NCBI RefSeq assembly: GCF_001704415.2
Contig: NC_030823.1
Location: 77,314,458-77,378,457, forward strand
Direction: 5' to 3'
Source: Capra hircus
Lineage: Eukaryota; Chordata; Mammalia; Artiodactyla; Bovidae
DNA length: 64,000 nucleotides
Made by a program: the position numbers and the translations under genes. Within the stretch, counting starts at the first letter, position 1. Each line of letters opens with the position of its first letter. The notes beneath the pieces were generated by a model. It had not been told where the DNA came from and made no database searches. It saw only the letters and a program-made list of their open reading frames with translations. Positions 33,991-45,915 of this stretch are shown here, one piece after another.

Positions 33991-35230
33991 TTATCACCTG
34001 TTTACACGGCTTCTCCCACCTACATTTTGAGCTTCTTCAGGACTGGGACCAGATCGTTTATTTCTTTAAACCCAGAATGTAAATCTAAAAGTTAATTCAC
34101 ACTGTTCACAGAAAGTACTCGAGAGTTTTAACTACACTTTTGGTCTGTAGTCAGATGCCCTGGAATATTCTCACACAGAAGGAAACGGTGAATCCAGGCA
34201 TGAGCTGTACAGCTCACTGGCTGGAAGCCCCCTCTCCCTTTGTGGGAAGAAATTAAGATACTAGGCTAAACGGCCATAACGCAAAGTTTTGGCAAGTTCC
34301 AAAGCATCTCCGATACTTTTTCATGATTAAATCTTCTGAGTATCTGAAGACTATAGAAGGATGTTTCTGGCTTTATGTGATCGTAAAGTTGTCGTGATGC
34401 ATTCCGACATTTTCTAAATGTACTCACTGCTGATGAAATGGAGATGTTAGATTCTGGCACTGGAGCAGGGCCTTGCGTTTCAGCCAGAGGATTCCCAAGA
34501 GAAACAAAAGCGGTTTATATTGAAATCTAGGTAGGAAAATTTATTGGACGTTCGAGAATGATTTCAAGGCCCATAATCATTGGCATCACTGCCAGGGACT
34601 GAAACATCTTCCTAGGGATCCAACAGGCTACAGTTCATGACAGAGTCACGTTAGAGTGCCTATCCCCAACCACTGTCTGCGGCAGAACCAATGGGAAGCA
34701 GAAGAGCTCATTACAAATAATAGCGCACTAACATCTGTGATTGGTGTTTTATGTTCAGTTACTGTTTAGGATGCTGTCAGAATGATTCTCTGGCATTTTC
34801 TGAGTTTCAGGGGAAAAATCATAGTTTTTTTAAAATTCTCAAAGAATCAATGTGAACTACCACCTACACTGTGCATGTATGGCCCATAGTTAATAAGCTT
34901 TAAAGGGAATTATGAATTATTTCTGGGCTTCATTTCTCCACAAATTGGCAGTAAGAGGAAGACTTCTCAAAATGTAAATATGCTCATGAGCAAATAATAT
35001 GCCTATGAGTGTTAATTAACGTGTATTAGGATAGAAAAAAAAAAAAAACCACGTACTTCTAAATTCCAGAAAGTCTAGGTTAATGCGAGTAAGGACGTGA
35101 AGAACTAAAATCTGCACCCCGTTGGGCCAACATCCTGGGTCCAGGTTTCTAGTGCTTTTCAATTGGGAAGGAGAATCATCTTGAAGGAAGGTGTCTTAAC
35201 TCGGTTAAAGTCAAGATGAGGTCTGTGGAC
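33991..35230. other. about 1.2 kb unique DNA
   Basis: AT-rich, with an A run at about 35036-35047. No gene recognised. Confidence 0.55.
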
Positions 35231-35232
35231 GC

Positions 35233-35352
35233 TGGAACTTCCTCAGTACCCACTGGTTAAGACTGTGCACTTTCAACTGTGGGAGGCAAGGGTTCCGATC
35301 CCCAGTCAGAGAAGTAAGATCCTGCATGCTACAGGTGTGGCCAAAAAAAGAA
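35233..35352 (+). mobile_element. CHR SINE
   Basis: 'cactggttaagactgtgcac', 'gggttccgatccccagtcag' and a 'gtggccaaaaaaag' tail. Confidence 0.85.
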
Positions 35353-35595
35353 AGATCTGCCAACACCAAACACGTCTCCTTTCTCCCAAAAGGAAAAGAG
35401 GGTTTGTAGCCATGCTTCAGGAATTCCACACAAGCAGCAGCTTCATAGTTATTTATAGGGGTCCTTGATGGGTTCCTGTCTCTCTGAACCTGTCCATTCT
35501 CCTGGAAAAGACCACAGAGGCGAACAAATTTGATGTGCTGGGAAGACGGTGTTTTCATTTGTCATTAATGATAGTTTGAAGCTGTCCATGCACTG

Positions 35596-35866
35596 AGCGC
35601 GTCGTCCCCGGGATGTCGAGCCTCGGGGTTCAGACTCAGATGGAAGACGGACCTGTCGCGGATGGATGGCGGAAGACGGGTGGACGGCTCGCCGGCCCTG
35701 GCGGCGGGGCCGGGTCGTGGGCCACGCTCCGGGGATGGCCGGGGCCGGCCGGCGCCCCAGGCGTCGCGGGACCGCCCTCGCGTGCGGGTGGCGGTGGGAC
35801 CCCGCGCTGGCGTAGGCCCCAGGCGCCACTGCAGAGATGTCCCTTCCTCGCTCTTTCGGGCGCCGC
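35596..35866. promoter_or_regulatory. CpG island, candidate promoter
   Basis: By hand count about 40 CpG dinucleotides in 271 bases, with visibly very high GC, set in AT-rich repeat-laden DNA. A consensus GC box GGCGGGGC lies at 35703-35710. Overlapping open frames run on both strands, as expected of stop-poor GC-rich DNA, and none has a recognised domain. No SINE or LINE body accounts for it. Known role of such islands: promoter or CpG-rich regulatory element, usually unmethylated. Use here, and direction, are inference. Confidence 0.6.
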
Positions 35867-36469
35867 CCTTCACCTCATCCATCTTTGCCGTCTTCGCAGC
35901 AGGACCATCGCTGCTCTCATCGCCCCTCAGCCCTTGCCTGTCAGTCAGTCACCCATCCTCTTCCTTTCTGATCCATCCTCCCTGCTCTTGGTCTGAAATT
36001 AACAACCTCAAGCCCGAGTTATACATCGACTCTTCACTCTCAATCGCTCTGCCTTCTTGCGTCTTTTTTGCCCTCAAAATCCTGTATCTTCTATAAAATC
36101 TCTGAGGTCAACATCGAGGCTCAAGTGGCAAGAGATAATGAGTTTTAAATGTCAGATGTTCCAAGAAAAAGAGCACTTTAAAGTTGCATTTTGACTCAAG
36201 CTCTTCTTTCCTTGCTATTTGTCTGCTGTTGTAGGAAGTTATATTTTCAGATCTATTTTAATCCATGAGAGATGCCTGATCCTGCAGGGGTAATCAAGCC
36301 TGGGTGACCTAAGCACTGGGAGATAAACATGTACTTTTGAGAATATAATATAGATATCCAGTTAAAATCTAAATTTTTACATTTTCTTCTGATCTTTATG
36401 ATTACTACTTAATACATATTGATATTTCAACTGAAACTCCACCATGTGACAATCAGCTTACTTGTGGAA
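35867..36469. other. no gene recognised
   Basis: Pyrimidine-rich up to about 36000, then AT-rich unique DNA. Confidence 0.5.
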
Positions 36470-37090
36470 AGGCGTGCTACTATATACCTGTATACTTGAC
36501 TCTATGCTTGACATGGGACAAAGCCCTAGGAGGTACAAACACGCAAAAAATAAATGATCCCAGCACTCTCAGTCTAATAAGAAAGACAGACCTGGGACAG
36601 CCCTGGCTGAGATGCTTCTGATGCAGGGGCCCAGGTTCAATCCCTGGTCAGGGAACTAGATCTCACATGGGGCAACTAAGAGTGTCCATGTCACAGCTAA
36701 AGACCCATATGCGGCGACTAAGACCCAGCATAGCCAAATAAATAAGCATTTAAAACCAAAAACGGAACATAAGGAAGACAGACCTGCAGATACATAAGCA
36801 GCGCAATGTGATATGTGCATAACCTAATACCTGCCACAACAGTGAGCGGACCACGGCAGGTAGTGTTTGGAGGATTCAGAGACAAATCAGATGTGAACAT
36901 TGCCCTTATGGAATTTACAGTCTAGCAAAGAAGAAAAGGTAAGCACAAGATGGATATAAAACAGATCAGAAAAATGAAAATCTTGGTGAATACGTGAAGC
37001 CAAGGGGCAATGAACATTTGGAAGAGAACATTTTCATCCAGGGAAACTCAAGATTTCGTAAAGATCATGGTATGTGAGCTGGGCCTTGGA
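36470..37090 (-). mobile_element. L2-like ancient repeat, split by CHR
   Basis: 'ccctaggaggtacaaacacg' and 'cttatggaatttacagtcta' resemble antisense L2 3' sequence. The resemblance is weak. Confidence 0.4.
36595..36770 (+). mobile_element. CHR SINE with 16-bp target duplication
   Basis: Box B 'ggttcaatccctggtcaggg' and the long-form tail 'gactaagacccagcatagcc'. The duplication is aagaaagacagacctg (36579-36594) and aaggaagacagacctg (36771-36786), one mismatch. Confidence 0.93.
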
Positions 37091-37832
37091 AACAGAGCAA
37101 TGGAGATGCTCTGCGTTTCCAACTCAGTTTTTCTGTGAACCTGAAACTGCTCTAAAGGAGACAGTGGCTCTGCAACTTCTTTCCTGCTCATAATCTTTTA
37201 ACACAAGATATAATGAGCCCCACTCCTCCCGGTTCATTCCTGTATACAGAACAAATATGTCACTTTTCTGCGTGTGCCGTGGCAACAAAAAAGGCTGAGA
37301 GGCCCCTGATTCACGTGACACCAACTGAACGTAAGATCTGCAGGAAACACACTGAGGAGGAGCACTTGAGTCCCCATCGGAGCACTCCAGAGAAAGGCAC
37401 GCCCTCCTCTCTCGGGGAAACGAAACAGAACTCCTGAGCGTCACAGGAGAACCTCGGTTCTTCCCTTCCTCCTCCTCCGAGCTCCTAAATGACGCCTTCT
37501 CCTCTGAAGCTTTGGGGCCCTTGCCAGTACTACCAGCAAACTAAGTTAACTTACAGGAAACTAAGTCAATGCAGTTTCTGCTCATTAAACACAGCATCAA
37601 CTATGTGTCATGGGAAGAATGAAAAGGAAGTAACAATACAGACATATAGATGTTGAACCACCACGAGGGTTACGATGTCCAAAAGGGAGTTCAGAATCCT
37701 CCAAGATGGAAAAGGGTCACAGCAGGAGGCTGGTTAGTACCGGAAGCAGCGGTACTGGAGGGATGAGGGCGAGGTGGTCCAGAGCACACAGAAGCCTCGG
37801 AGCTCAGCCTGGATAACCTTTCATGATTCCAA
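37091..37832. other. no gene recognised
   Basis: Unique. Overlapping frames on both strands at 37124-37444 have no recognised domain. Confidence 0.5.
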
Positions 37833-37833
37833 G

Positions 37834-38210
37834 GTCAGTTCAGTTCAGTTCAGTCGCTCGGTCGTGTGCGACTCTTTGCGACCCCATGAATCGCAGCACG
37901 CCAGGCCTCCCTGTTCATAACCAACTCCCAGCGTTCACTCAGACTCGCGTCCATCGAGTCAGTGATGCCATCCAGCCATCTCATCCTCTGTCGTCCCCTT
38001 CTCCTCCTGCCCCCAATCCCTCCCAGCATCAGAGTCTTTTCCAATGAGTCAACTCTTCGCATCAGGTGGACAAAGTACTGCAGTTTCAACTTCAGCATCA
38101 TTCCCTCCAAAGAAATCCCAGGGCTGATCTCCTTCAGAATGGACTGGTTGGATCTCCTTGCAGTCCAAGGGACTCTCAAGAGTCTTCTCCAACACCACAG
38201 TTCAAAAGCA
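37834..38210 (-). mobile_element. BovB LINE 3' fragment
   Basis: Starts with a four-fold 'cagtt' tail repeat and runs to 'caacaccacagttcaaaagc'. The minus frame is open to the family stop, ending with the HGVAKSRTRPSD-type C-terminus. Confidence 0.94.
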
Positions 38211-39028
38211 TAGGCACGAACAGCCTCCTTTGGGGTCATTTAAGGTGACCGCCTCCATGAGAGCCCCAAAGATGGTCCAACACCGCTGGGACCCAAGGGC
38301 AGGCATCTGGGAGGCAGGCCATGGGCAGGAGGGCAGGTTGGGGAGCCCTCATCTGATCCCCAAAGCTTTCTCTGTGGATGCCTGTTTGAAAATGCCCCGA
38401 GTGTGTCTGTGAACGAGTGAGGGCCGGCAGTTCCCAAATGGCGCTGTTAAATCCACTGGGGCGTGCTTGGTGTAGCTCAGACTCACTGGGGCGTTGGAGC
38501 TGGGGATGCCGTCAGAGGTCACCACCCGGAGCAGTGTGGTCACTCGGACCCCAGCCAGTGAGAGGCGGAAGGCTCCTCCGGCTCGCTCCTTTGAAAAGAA
38601 GAAGGATTCGTGGCTGTCACTTGCATCCATAGTGCTACCCACGATTGGACCGGCAGCAGTGAACCTGCCCTGGGCTGGGGACTAATGCCACGAGGGGCTG
38701 ACTGCGGTGATCTTCACCCCAGTCTGAGGATCTCTTGCACCCTGGAGTACGCTTGGAAGTTGGGGAATTGTTCACGGCCGAGGACAAGTTCCTCACACAG
38801 GCAAGCGATGCTGGGTCTTGTAACTCTCATCTCAGGAACTTTCACATGCCAGCATGCTAATCTACATGTTGCCAAACGCAGTACTTCTCTGGGTGAAATA
38901 CTACTTAATCACAATTGGACCCCAACTGACTTATTAAGGCTCTACCAAAATATATGCATCAGCTATCTCCATTTAAGTCTACTTTTCCTATTATCAGAAA
39001 AAAAGATAGTGATAGATAATACCTAGAT
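38211..39028. other. no gene recognised
   Basis: Moderately GC-rich unique DNA at 38240-38760. Frames on both strands lack recognised domains. Confidence 0.5.
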
Positions 39029-39029
39029 T

Positions 39030-39134
39030 CACGGCAGTCATCACTTTGAAATGAATACAATTATTATATTTTACACCCGAAACTTTTACATTATATACCA
39101 ATTATACCTCGATTTCTTTTTAAAAAGGAAAAAA
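39030..39134 (+). mobile_element. old L1 3' terminus
   Basis: 'ttttacacccgaaactttta' and 'ataccaattatacctcgatt' resemble the terminal segment of old L1 elements, followed by an A-rich tail. Confidence 0.55.
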
Positions 39135-40320
39135 AGAAAAGACAAAAGCACCCTGCTCTCTGTAGAAAGACAATGATATTCTCAATATTCTGTGAGTAGG
39201 ATTCTTACAATTTCCTCAAATCCTGGGATCTCAAGTTGTATGCTGTTAGTCACTTCATAGAAATAGAACTTGCTTTATACTCATGCTTTTTAAAATTTCA
39301 GTTATATGTTGTATAAAGCAAATGGCCCAAAAGATAGTAGGCTATATCAAGAAGGAAAATTAAAAAGTAAAAAAAGAACAAAGCATTGATCAATCATGCA
39401 GAAACCTAGCAAAGGCCGTGTTACTCATCAGGAGATTTCTTACCTCCTCTCATATGGAATTTCGGTTTAAATAGACTTCTCTTAGTTGTTGTCTTGAGTA
39501 TTTCCTTTCATCAAACAAATTTCAATAATTGTTTAACCAACTCCAGCTTTGTTTCATGGGGCCCGCAAGACTTAGGAGAAAGAATTTGAACACACTGGGA
39601 TTTCTGCAGGTGGGGATGGTTGCTTCTATTTAATTTCATTCTTTAAGAGGTTTTTTAAAAGACTCCTGCATTCTGTCCTTCAATCTCTCTCTCTTGCTCC
39701 CTTTCTCACACCCTCCTTGTCTTGTTGCTGTTCCTTTATATCCTTACCAATAACTATAACAGCAAATGCCTAGTATGATACAGCCACTTATGAGACGTTA
39801 TTTATCTCAAGTAACATAAATGATGACAACCGGAAAAAGTTACGTAACGTGACCAAAGCCATTAGCTTCTGAGTTGTCTGCATACAGAATTTGAACCCAG
39901 GTCCCTTTTACTGCGGTGCCTGGGCCATTTCTGCTTCTCTGTTTTTTCTATTTCTTGCCCTAACTCAGATCCAATACAACTCACTTCATATACATGTTCT
40001 TAAAGAGTTTGTGTGAGAGTCATTGGAAGTTGGGAGGCTTGAAACAACACTGAAGAAAATGAAAAAAAAAAAAAAATCTCCCCATCCTCCACACCAGCCT
40101 TTACGGTGGGCCTGTTAGGCTCTTGAGTGTTAGATATTAGAATCATGCTATGTTACTAATGCATAAAAACAAAATTTTTGTGCCCATATTTTCAGTTCAC
40201 AAAGAATTTTTGCATATATCATCTAACATGGGCCACTTTTGATGCCCCCAAAAAGAGAAACATTGTTTATAAATTGAAATTTTGTAATAAGATGCTTAAT
40301 AAATACCTTAAGATTTTCTT
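39135..40320. other. about 1.2 kb AT-rich unique DNA
   Basis: No gene recognised. An A run lies at about 40061-40075. Confidence 0.55.
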
Positions 40321-40321
40321 C

Positions 40322-40522
40322 TACCCTGGTAAATTGCCAGATTTAGCAAATAAAAAAACAACATCCACTGAAACTTGAATTTCAGACAAATAACCAATGC
40401 TTAGTTTAGTACAAATATGTTCATGTGACATTTGGGACACACTATAGTAAAAATTATCTGTTGTTTATGTGAAATTCAAATGTAACTGGGCATTCTGCAT
40501 TTTACCTGGCAACCCTATTGGT
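40322..40522. mobile_element. palindromic MITE-like DNA transposon
   Basis: The left part (gccagatttagcaaataaaa; aacttgaatttcagacaaat) is mirrored as reverse complement by the right part (tgtgaaattcaaatgtaact; acctggcaaccctat). The whole 200 bp folds as an imperfect hairpin centred near 40430. It resembles a known mammalian palindromic MITE whose name I am not sure of. Confidence 0.7.
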
Positions 40523-42028
40523 AAGAAATAACCTAGAAAGGCTCTCCTAGCCAGGCTTTCTAACAAGCCATTGTTTTGCATAAACAACAGCAACAGACCT
40601 TCTTTTTAAAGGGAGTCTGGGTAAGCCTTTTAGTGAAGCAGACTCCCTCTCTATGACGATCCTGCCCGAAAGTGACACTTTTGCATGTTTGAATTTTTGT
40701 TTAGTATATTTCTCAAAGTATCCTACAGCTTTGAAAGCACAATTTTAAAACAGGAAGAAAGACTCCTCTTGTCTGTTCAGACTCAGCACAGAAATGCATA
40801 TTCATAAAAGGACTTAGGCAGCAGAGAAAGTGACGAGCTTCAAGTATCATAAAGACAAAGACATTAAAACGAATGAGGAAGAAAAACTGCCAGACATCAT
40901 TTTAATCAACCAGGATATGACGGACTCCATGGTGTTCTGCTCTTTAAATATGTATATTAAAGTTTTACTCTGTTCTTGCCAGAAGATATAATATGCACGT
41001 GAGATAAGCTTAAAGACTGCAGAAGCCAGGTGGTTCAGAAATGACAACACTGTATTTCAGGGCAGATGACTAGACAGGTCTTAAGAGGAGATCCAGAGCA
41101 ACGTGGAGGTCGAAATACTCAACATGAAGAGTGAGGGACCACTAGCAGAGCGTCCCTGACCTCTGTCTCCATCGAATCCTTCCTCACTGATGTCATCAGA
41201 AAAACCGCTTGCTGTGCGACGTGGGGCTGAGCTCACCAAGCTTGAACACCAGTGTCGGTCAGAGTCTTGTATTCAGGTTAAAAGTCACTTTCACCGAAAT
41301 GATTATCCTAGAATTCTCTAAGCAGAACTGATTTGGAGAAGGAAGAACTGAGGTCACATTCACCTCAGACCTGCACAGTGTTTAGAAAAGATAAGAGTGA
41401 TGCTGCTCCCCCAACGCATCCTTGAGAAAGCCAGCCACCCCTGGGGTAGGAGCAGGGCCGTTCCCGCCGCCCCCAGGGCTCACAGAGCCAGGCTTCGCAG
41501 CAACCGTGCCTGCGAGAAGCTACAGTTGTGCTGCTTTGAGGCCGAAGGTCATCAGTTCTTCTTACCAAACTATCACAGTTGTGATTTGATTTTCCTAGAA
41601 CTTGGTTGTTTAGAGAGGCTATTCCATAATAATTTACATTTGTTTAGGACATGGAGCTCACGTCTGACCAACACAACCAACCAAAGGGCAGGTCATTTGT
41701 TAGAGATAAAACCAGAATAGGGGTGAAACTCACAATATTTAGGATTAAGATATCTGCTCTGTGTAACAGTATGAGACAGAACGGGCACTTGTTATACCAT
41801 CGTGTCTCTCAGGAATTTAAATCGTGGCTATTTCTGATGGACTTAATTACTTAAGCAATTGAATATATATATATAAAACCTCTTCTCCTTCTTCAACTGC
41901 CCTCTTTGCCTTTTGTTTTTAATTCTTGAAAGTTCCAATATGCCCATTTCTGGCTCACTAGGAACAGATGATGATCATGAAACCAACCAAAAAGTACTTT
42001 CCACGAACTTGGCCACAGGTTGGACCCA
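40523..42028. other. about 1.5 kb AT-rich unique DNA
   Basis: No gene recognised. Frames at 41365-41720 on both strands overlap a small GC-rich patch and show no domain. Confidence 0.55.
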
Positions 42029-42029
42029 A

Positions 42030-42240
42030 TGAGGGAAGAAAAAGATAAACAAGATATAGTCCTTGGCCTTGCAGAGCATAAGCTTACATTCAAGTAAAGG
42101 GTTGGCCTACAAAACAGAAATAATGACGGTACAAATTAGAATGTGGTAAGTGCCCGAGGAGAGAAGACTGTTATGGGAACATACCTAAGGAAGCTTTCAT
42201 TTAGGTTTTCCAGAGAGACGGGTTCTGAGTCTTAGGAAGT
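42030..42240 (-). mobile_element. L2-like ancient repeat
   Basis: 'ggccttgcagagcataagct' and 'tacattcaagtaaa' resemble the antisense L2 3' region. Weak. Confidence 0.4.
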
Positions 42241-42282
42241 AGATCACGGTCTCACTTAGAAGGTTTATAGAGGAAACAAAAA

Positions 42283-42567
42283 TTATTTGGGTTTTTTTTT
42301 TTTAATATATACTGTTTATGTACTCATTTTTGGTTGTGCTGGGTCTTTGCTACTGCGTGGGCTTTCCTCCAGTTGCGGCGAGCGGGGCCTACTTTCCGTT
42401 GCGATGCGTGATTGCGGTGGATTCTCTCGCGGTGGAGCGCGGTTCTAGAACGCACAGGCTTCAGTTGCTCCGCCCCATGTGGAATCTTCGCAGACCAGGG
42501 ACTGAACCTTTGGCCCCTGCATTGGCAAGTGAATTCTTATCCACTGGGAACACCAGGGCAGTCCAGA
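42283..42567 (-). mobile_element. CHR SINE, long CpG-rich form
   Basis: Poly-T end, 'ggttgtgctgggtctttgct', 'cagttgcggcgagcggggcc', then the box-B antisense 'accagggactgaaccttt' and the head 'ttatccactgggaacaccag'. It still holds many CpG sites. Confidence 0.88.
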
Positions 42568-43303
42568 ATGAAACATTCTAAACGTGCACTGGTTCCAAAG
42601 CACAGAGGTAATAAACGGCGGGGATCGGGTGTTGGGTGTAGCACAGCTAATAAAGAACAGGAGGAGCATTCTGGCGACAGGCTGCAGGAACCAGACAGGC
42701 GGCCCACGGGGATGGAACTTCAGTGTGTCTGCTGTGTGGCGGTGGCGGTGGTTTGCATACCCAGCGTCTTGTTTCCATTTCCCTTATTCTGGCAACAGCG
42801 TTTGATCTTCTTTTAAGGAACGTCTTCTCCCCAACATTCAGCCATGGCCCCAGTCAGCCTAAGATCCGCACGGAGGGCTAAGGGGAGTGGTCCAGGGGAG
42901 GCTCCGTGCGCCCCCCGCCCCAGCAGGTAACAGTCCAGGGAAGGAGGCGCCTGGGCGAGCGGACGGGGCAGGCAGCGGCGGGATCACGGGGGCTGGTACC
43001 CTGGAGGCCAAAGCTAGGAAGTCAACAGTCACCGTGGGTGAGAATCCCAGTGCAGTGACCGGAAAATATTCATCAGGCAAGCTGACAAGACAGTCCACTG
43101 ATAACGTCAGAAAGAGGGGAAAAGGCGATTCTACATGCTGCTAAGGCGGGAAGCAGGACCCAAGAGAGCTGGCGAGTCAGTGGAGGGGAGGACACGGAGA
43201 CTTTCCATCTTTGATGTGATTTCACCACAAAAGAAAGATGGCTGACCCAGCAGGCCTCGGAGGGACACGGGGAGTGGTGGTGGGTTGTTTTTTGTTTTAA
43301 CAG
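42568..43303. other. no gene recognised
   Basis: Unique, with a GC-rich patch at 42860-43000 (several CpG, shorter and weaker than the island at 35.6 kb). Confidence 0.5.
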
Positions 43304-43304
43304 C

Positions 43305-43592
43305 TTGTTTTTATGGTGGTGAGAAGTCGTATCATATAAAACACGCTACTTGAGCCATACTTCACTGTGCTGTCCAGGGGCACTAGTTACGTCCACATTG
43401 TGCGGCTCTCACCATCACGCATCTCCCGAATTTTTCACTTTCCTAAACTGAAACTCTGTCCCCGATAACCACTAAGCCCGGTCCCCCCGCGCCCGCGCCC
43501 TGGTATCTGCCAACGTACTTTCTGACTCCGTGAATCTTGACTCCTCCAGGTGCCTCGTTTAGCAGAATCACACACGACTTCTCTGCACCTAA
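43305..43592 (-). mobile_element. old L1 3' UTR fragment
   Basis: 'gttacgtccacattgtgcgg', 'tcctaaactgaaactctgtc' and 'tgactcctccaggtgcctcg' match the antisense order of an old L1 3' region. Confidence 0.65.
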
Positions 43593-43803
43593 TGGCTCCC
43601 TGGCGGCTCAGTGGTAAAGAATCCACCTGCCAGTGCAGGAGATGAGGGCTCCGCAGCTGGGTGGGGAAGACCCCCCTGCAGAGGGAAATGGCGACCCACT
43701 CCAGGATTCGTGCCTGGAGAATCCCGTGGATAGAGCAGCCCTGGCGGGCTACAGTCCATGGGGTGGCAAGAGAGTCAGACACGACTTGGTGACTAAACAA
43801 CAA
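43593..43803 (+). mobile_element. Bov-tA SINE
   Basis: 'ggcggctcagtggtaaagaa' head, 'aatggcgacccactccagga' body, and end 'gacttggtgactaaacaaca'. Confidence 0.93.
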
Positions 43804-44123
43804 GGCGTGATTAAAAGCAGACGGGAAGAATCTGATCAAGAGAAAGGGCAAAGATGTCTGAAAAAGAAGAAATCGCTGAAATAATCAGCAGTGTAAGGTT
43901 CCTGAAGGTGGGAGGGGGTGGGATTCCACGCGGAGGTTGGCAAGTCCTTTGACGGGAGGAGGACAAGAAGCGGCGCAGAGGCAGAGAGCAGCGTGACTGG
44001 CGTGGAGAAGAGCAGGACGTCCTCCAACAACAGGGTCCATTTGCTCTCTGCAGCAGGAGTGGTGTGGGATTGGGGGCCACAGTGGCCAAGGGAGAAAAGA
44101 AGGAAGTACATCTGGAGGAGGGG
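43804..44123. other. no gene recognised
   Basis: Unique purine-rich DNA between two Bov-tA copies. Confidence 0.5.
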
Positions 44124-44125
44124 GC

Positions 44126-44336
44126 TTCCCAGGTGACTCAGCAGGAAGGAATTCGCCTGCCCCTGCAGGAGACACAAGAGATATGGGTTCAGTCCCTGGG
44201 TCAAGAAGATCCCCTGGAGAAGGAACTGGCAACCCACTCCAGTAATTTTGCCTGCAGAATCCCATGCACAGAGGAGCCTGGTGCGCTGTAGTCCATGGGG
44301 CTGCAAAGAGTCAGACACGACTGAAGGACACACAGC
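44126..44336 (+). mobile_element. Bov-tA SINE
   Basis: 'gcttcccaggtgactcagca', 'ggagaaggaactggcaaccc' and 'ctgcaaagagtcagacacga'. Confidence 0.93.
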
Positions 44337-44495
44337 TGCACGCTTGGAAGAAAGGAGTAAGCCATCACAGGTTGATGCTTTAAAGTTCACATTTTCGTTT
44401 GCACGTTGACTTGGGATACCCCTCAAAGCAGCTGAATGGAAGAAACATACTTGGGGATGCTTAAGTGTTTCTCTCAGTCTTAAAAACAGCACATG

Positions 44496-44632
44496 TGGGA
44501 ACCCCCTAGTGGTCCGGTGATTGGGAGCCCACACTTTACTGCCAAGGGCATGGGTTCAGCCCCTGGCCTGGGAACTAAGGTAACACATGCTGCACGGCAC
44601 AGCTTAAAAAAAAAAAAGAAAGAAAAAGAAAA
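44496..44632 (+). mobile_element. CHR SINE
   Basis: 'ccctagtggtccggtgattg', 'gggttcagcccctggcctgg' and an A-rich tail. Confidence 0.87.
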
Positions 44633-45550
44633 TAGTACATGTGCTGCCAAAGCCAGAAGAACCCACTCTTGAGAGAGGTTGAGTAAAATTGCAAGTAAAA
44701 TAATGTTCTTAATCCTCTAGTTTAGACAGTGCTCAGAGATCTGGGTAAATGCAGGTTTTAAATGACAAGCTGAAAATGAGCTTTGAAACCAACAACTAAA
44801 GTTAGTATTGCCCCTTGGTTAATGTTCTCATGTGAGACACCTTCATTTTGATAAGTTATATGAACGATAGCTCCTGACAACCATACCAAGCATTCAAATT
44901 TAGTCAGCATAAGGATAAGTGGACTGCTTAAATAAGTAAATAAATAAATGAAAGAATGGCTTTGTCTTTGGTGCTTGGTTATAAAAGCCTTATTCCATCA
45001 CAGGTATTTTAAAAGTATCATAAACGACCATCCAGTAACATAAATCAGAGCAGATACCTTGCAAAGCAATATCACTGAGGTCTATTATCTGCCTGTGATT
45101 ATCTGCTTACCCCAGACTCATCAAGTGACGATCCAGACTGCAGACTGAGAGCAGGTTTGGGTCTAAAAACGGGGGAATTAAAAAAAAAAAAAAACAATGC
45201 TTTCATGGTATAGAATTTTTAATTACTCATCTTAGGCATACTCACCATCGGGAATAAAGGTAATTGTTAGGTTGTAGCATCATGGTGCTCCCAGAGTAAC
45301 TTGGGAGATGGCCGAGGTGTCTGGATGGCTCTCTGGAAGGAAGTTCCTGGGACCTACTCTGAAAAGCAGCTTTATTAACCTGACATTCAGTAAAGGCCAA
45401 TAAAGGGGTCTATTCAGTGTGCCAAGTCCATCTTTATCTCACTATGTATCAATTTCTCACCAAATCAATCATCTTATCTCTATTTTTTAAATCTGTCAAT
45501 GATTGTGCTATATTGAAATGTTCTAACTCTTACTCTTCTCTCATTTATGC
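44633..45550. other. about 0.9 kb AT-rich unique DNA
   Basis: No gene recognised. An A run lies at about 45181-45194. Confidence 0.55.
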
Positions 45551-45552
45551 TT

Positions 45553-45618
45553 TTTAATTAAAAAAATTTTTTTAATATTTATTTGGCTGTGTTGGTCTTA
45601 GTTGCAACATGCAGGATC
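45553..45618 (-). mobile_element. CHR SINE, truncated by a second CHR
   Basis: 'tatttggctgtgttggtctt' and 'agttgcaacatgcaggatct' are a long-form CHR tail. It ends abruptly at the poly-T of the next copy. Confidence 0.75.
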
Positions 45619-45758
45619 TTTTTTTTTTTTTTTTTTTTTTTCACCTTTTGGCTATGCCGTGCAGCTTGAGGGATCTTAGTTACCTGGCCAGGGATTGAAC
45701 CCAGGACCCTGCATTGGGAGCACAGAGTCTTAACCCCTGGACCACCAGGGATGACCTT
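45619..45758 (-). mobile_element. CHR SINE with long poly-T end
   Basis: More than 20 T (tail, antisense), then 'ggccagggattgaacccagg' and 'taacccctggaccaccaggg'. Inserted next to or into the truncated CHR copy. Confidence 0.9.
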
Positions 45759-45789
45759 CTCTCTTGTTTCAATTCTTTAATCTGTCTTC

Positions 45790-45915
45790 TCACTCATGAT
45801 ACCTTTTCATCACCTGTGAAAACCCATTTAAAATGTCACCTCCTCCATGAAGCTAACCCCACCTCCTCCTCCAATGCCGCTCTATACAGTTACACACTTC
45901 CCTCTGCCCCTCGGC
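45790..45915 (+). mobile_element. L2 3' end fragment
   Basis: 'aaatgtcacctcctccatga' and 'agctaaccccacctcctcct' resemble the sense L2 3' UTR. Confidence 0.5.

Noticed and set aside
35449..36096. Overlapping open frames of 105-144 codons in the CpG island, both strands
   Set aside because: GC-rich DNA has few stop codons; no recognisable domain or consistent start context. The island is kept as a regulatory candidate only.
42283..42567. Second CpG island candidate
   Set aside because: The CpGs belong to a long-form CHR SINE, whose consensus is CpG-rich.
43836..44534. 232-codon minus-strand frame
   Set aside because: It runs antisense through the Bov-tA SINE at 44126-44336; no domain apart from SINE-derived peptide.
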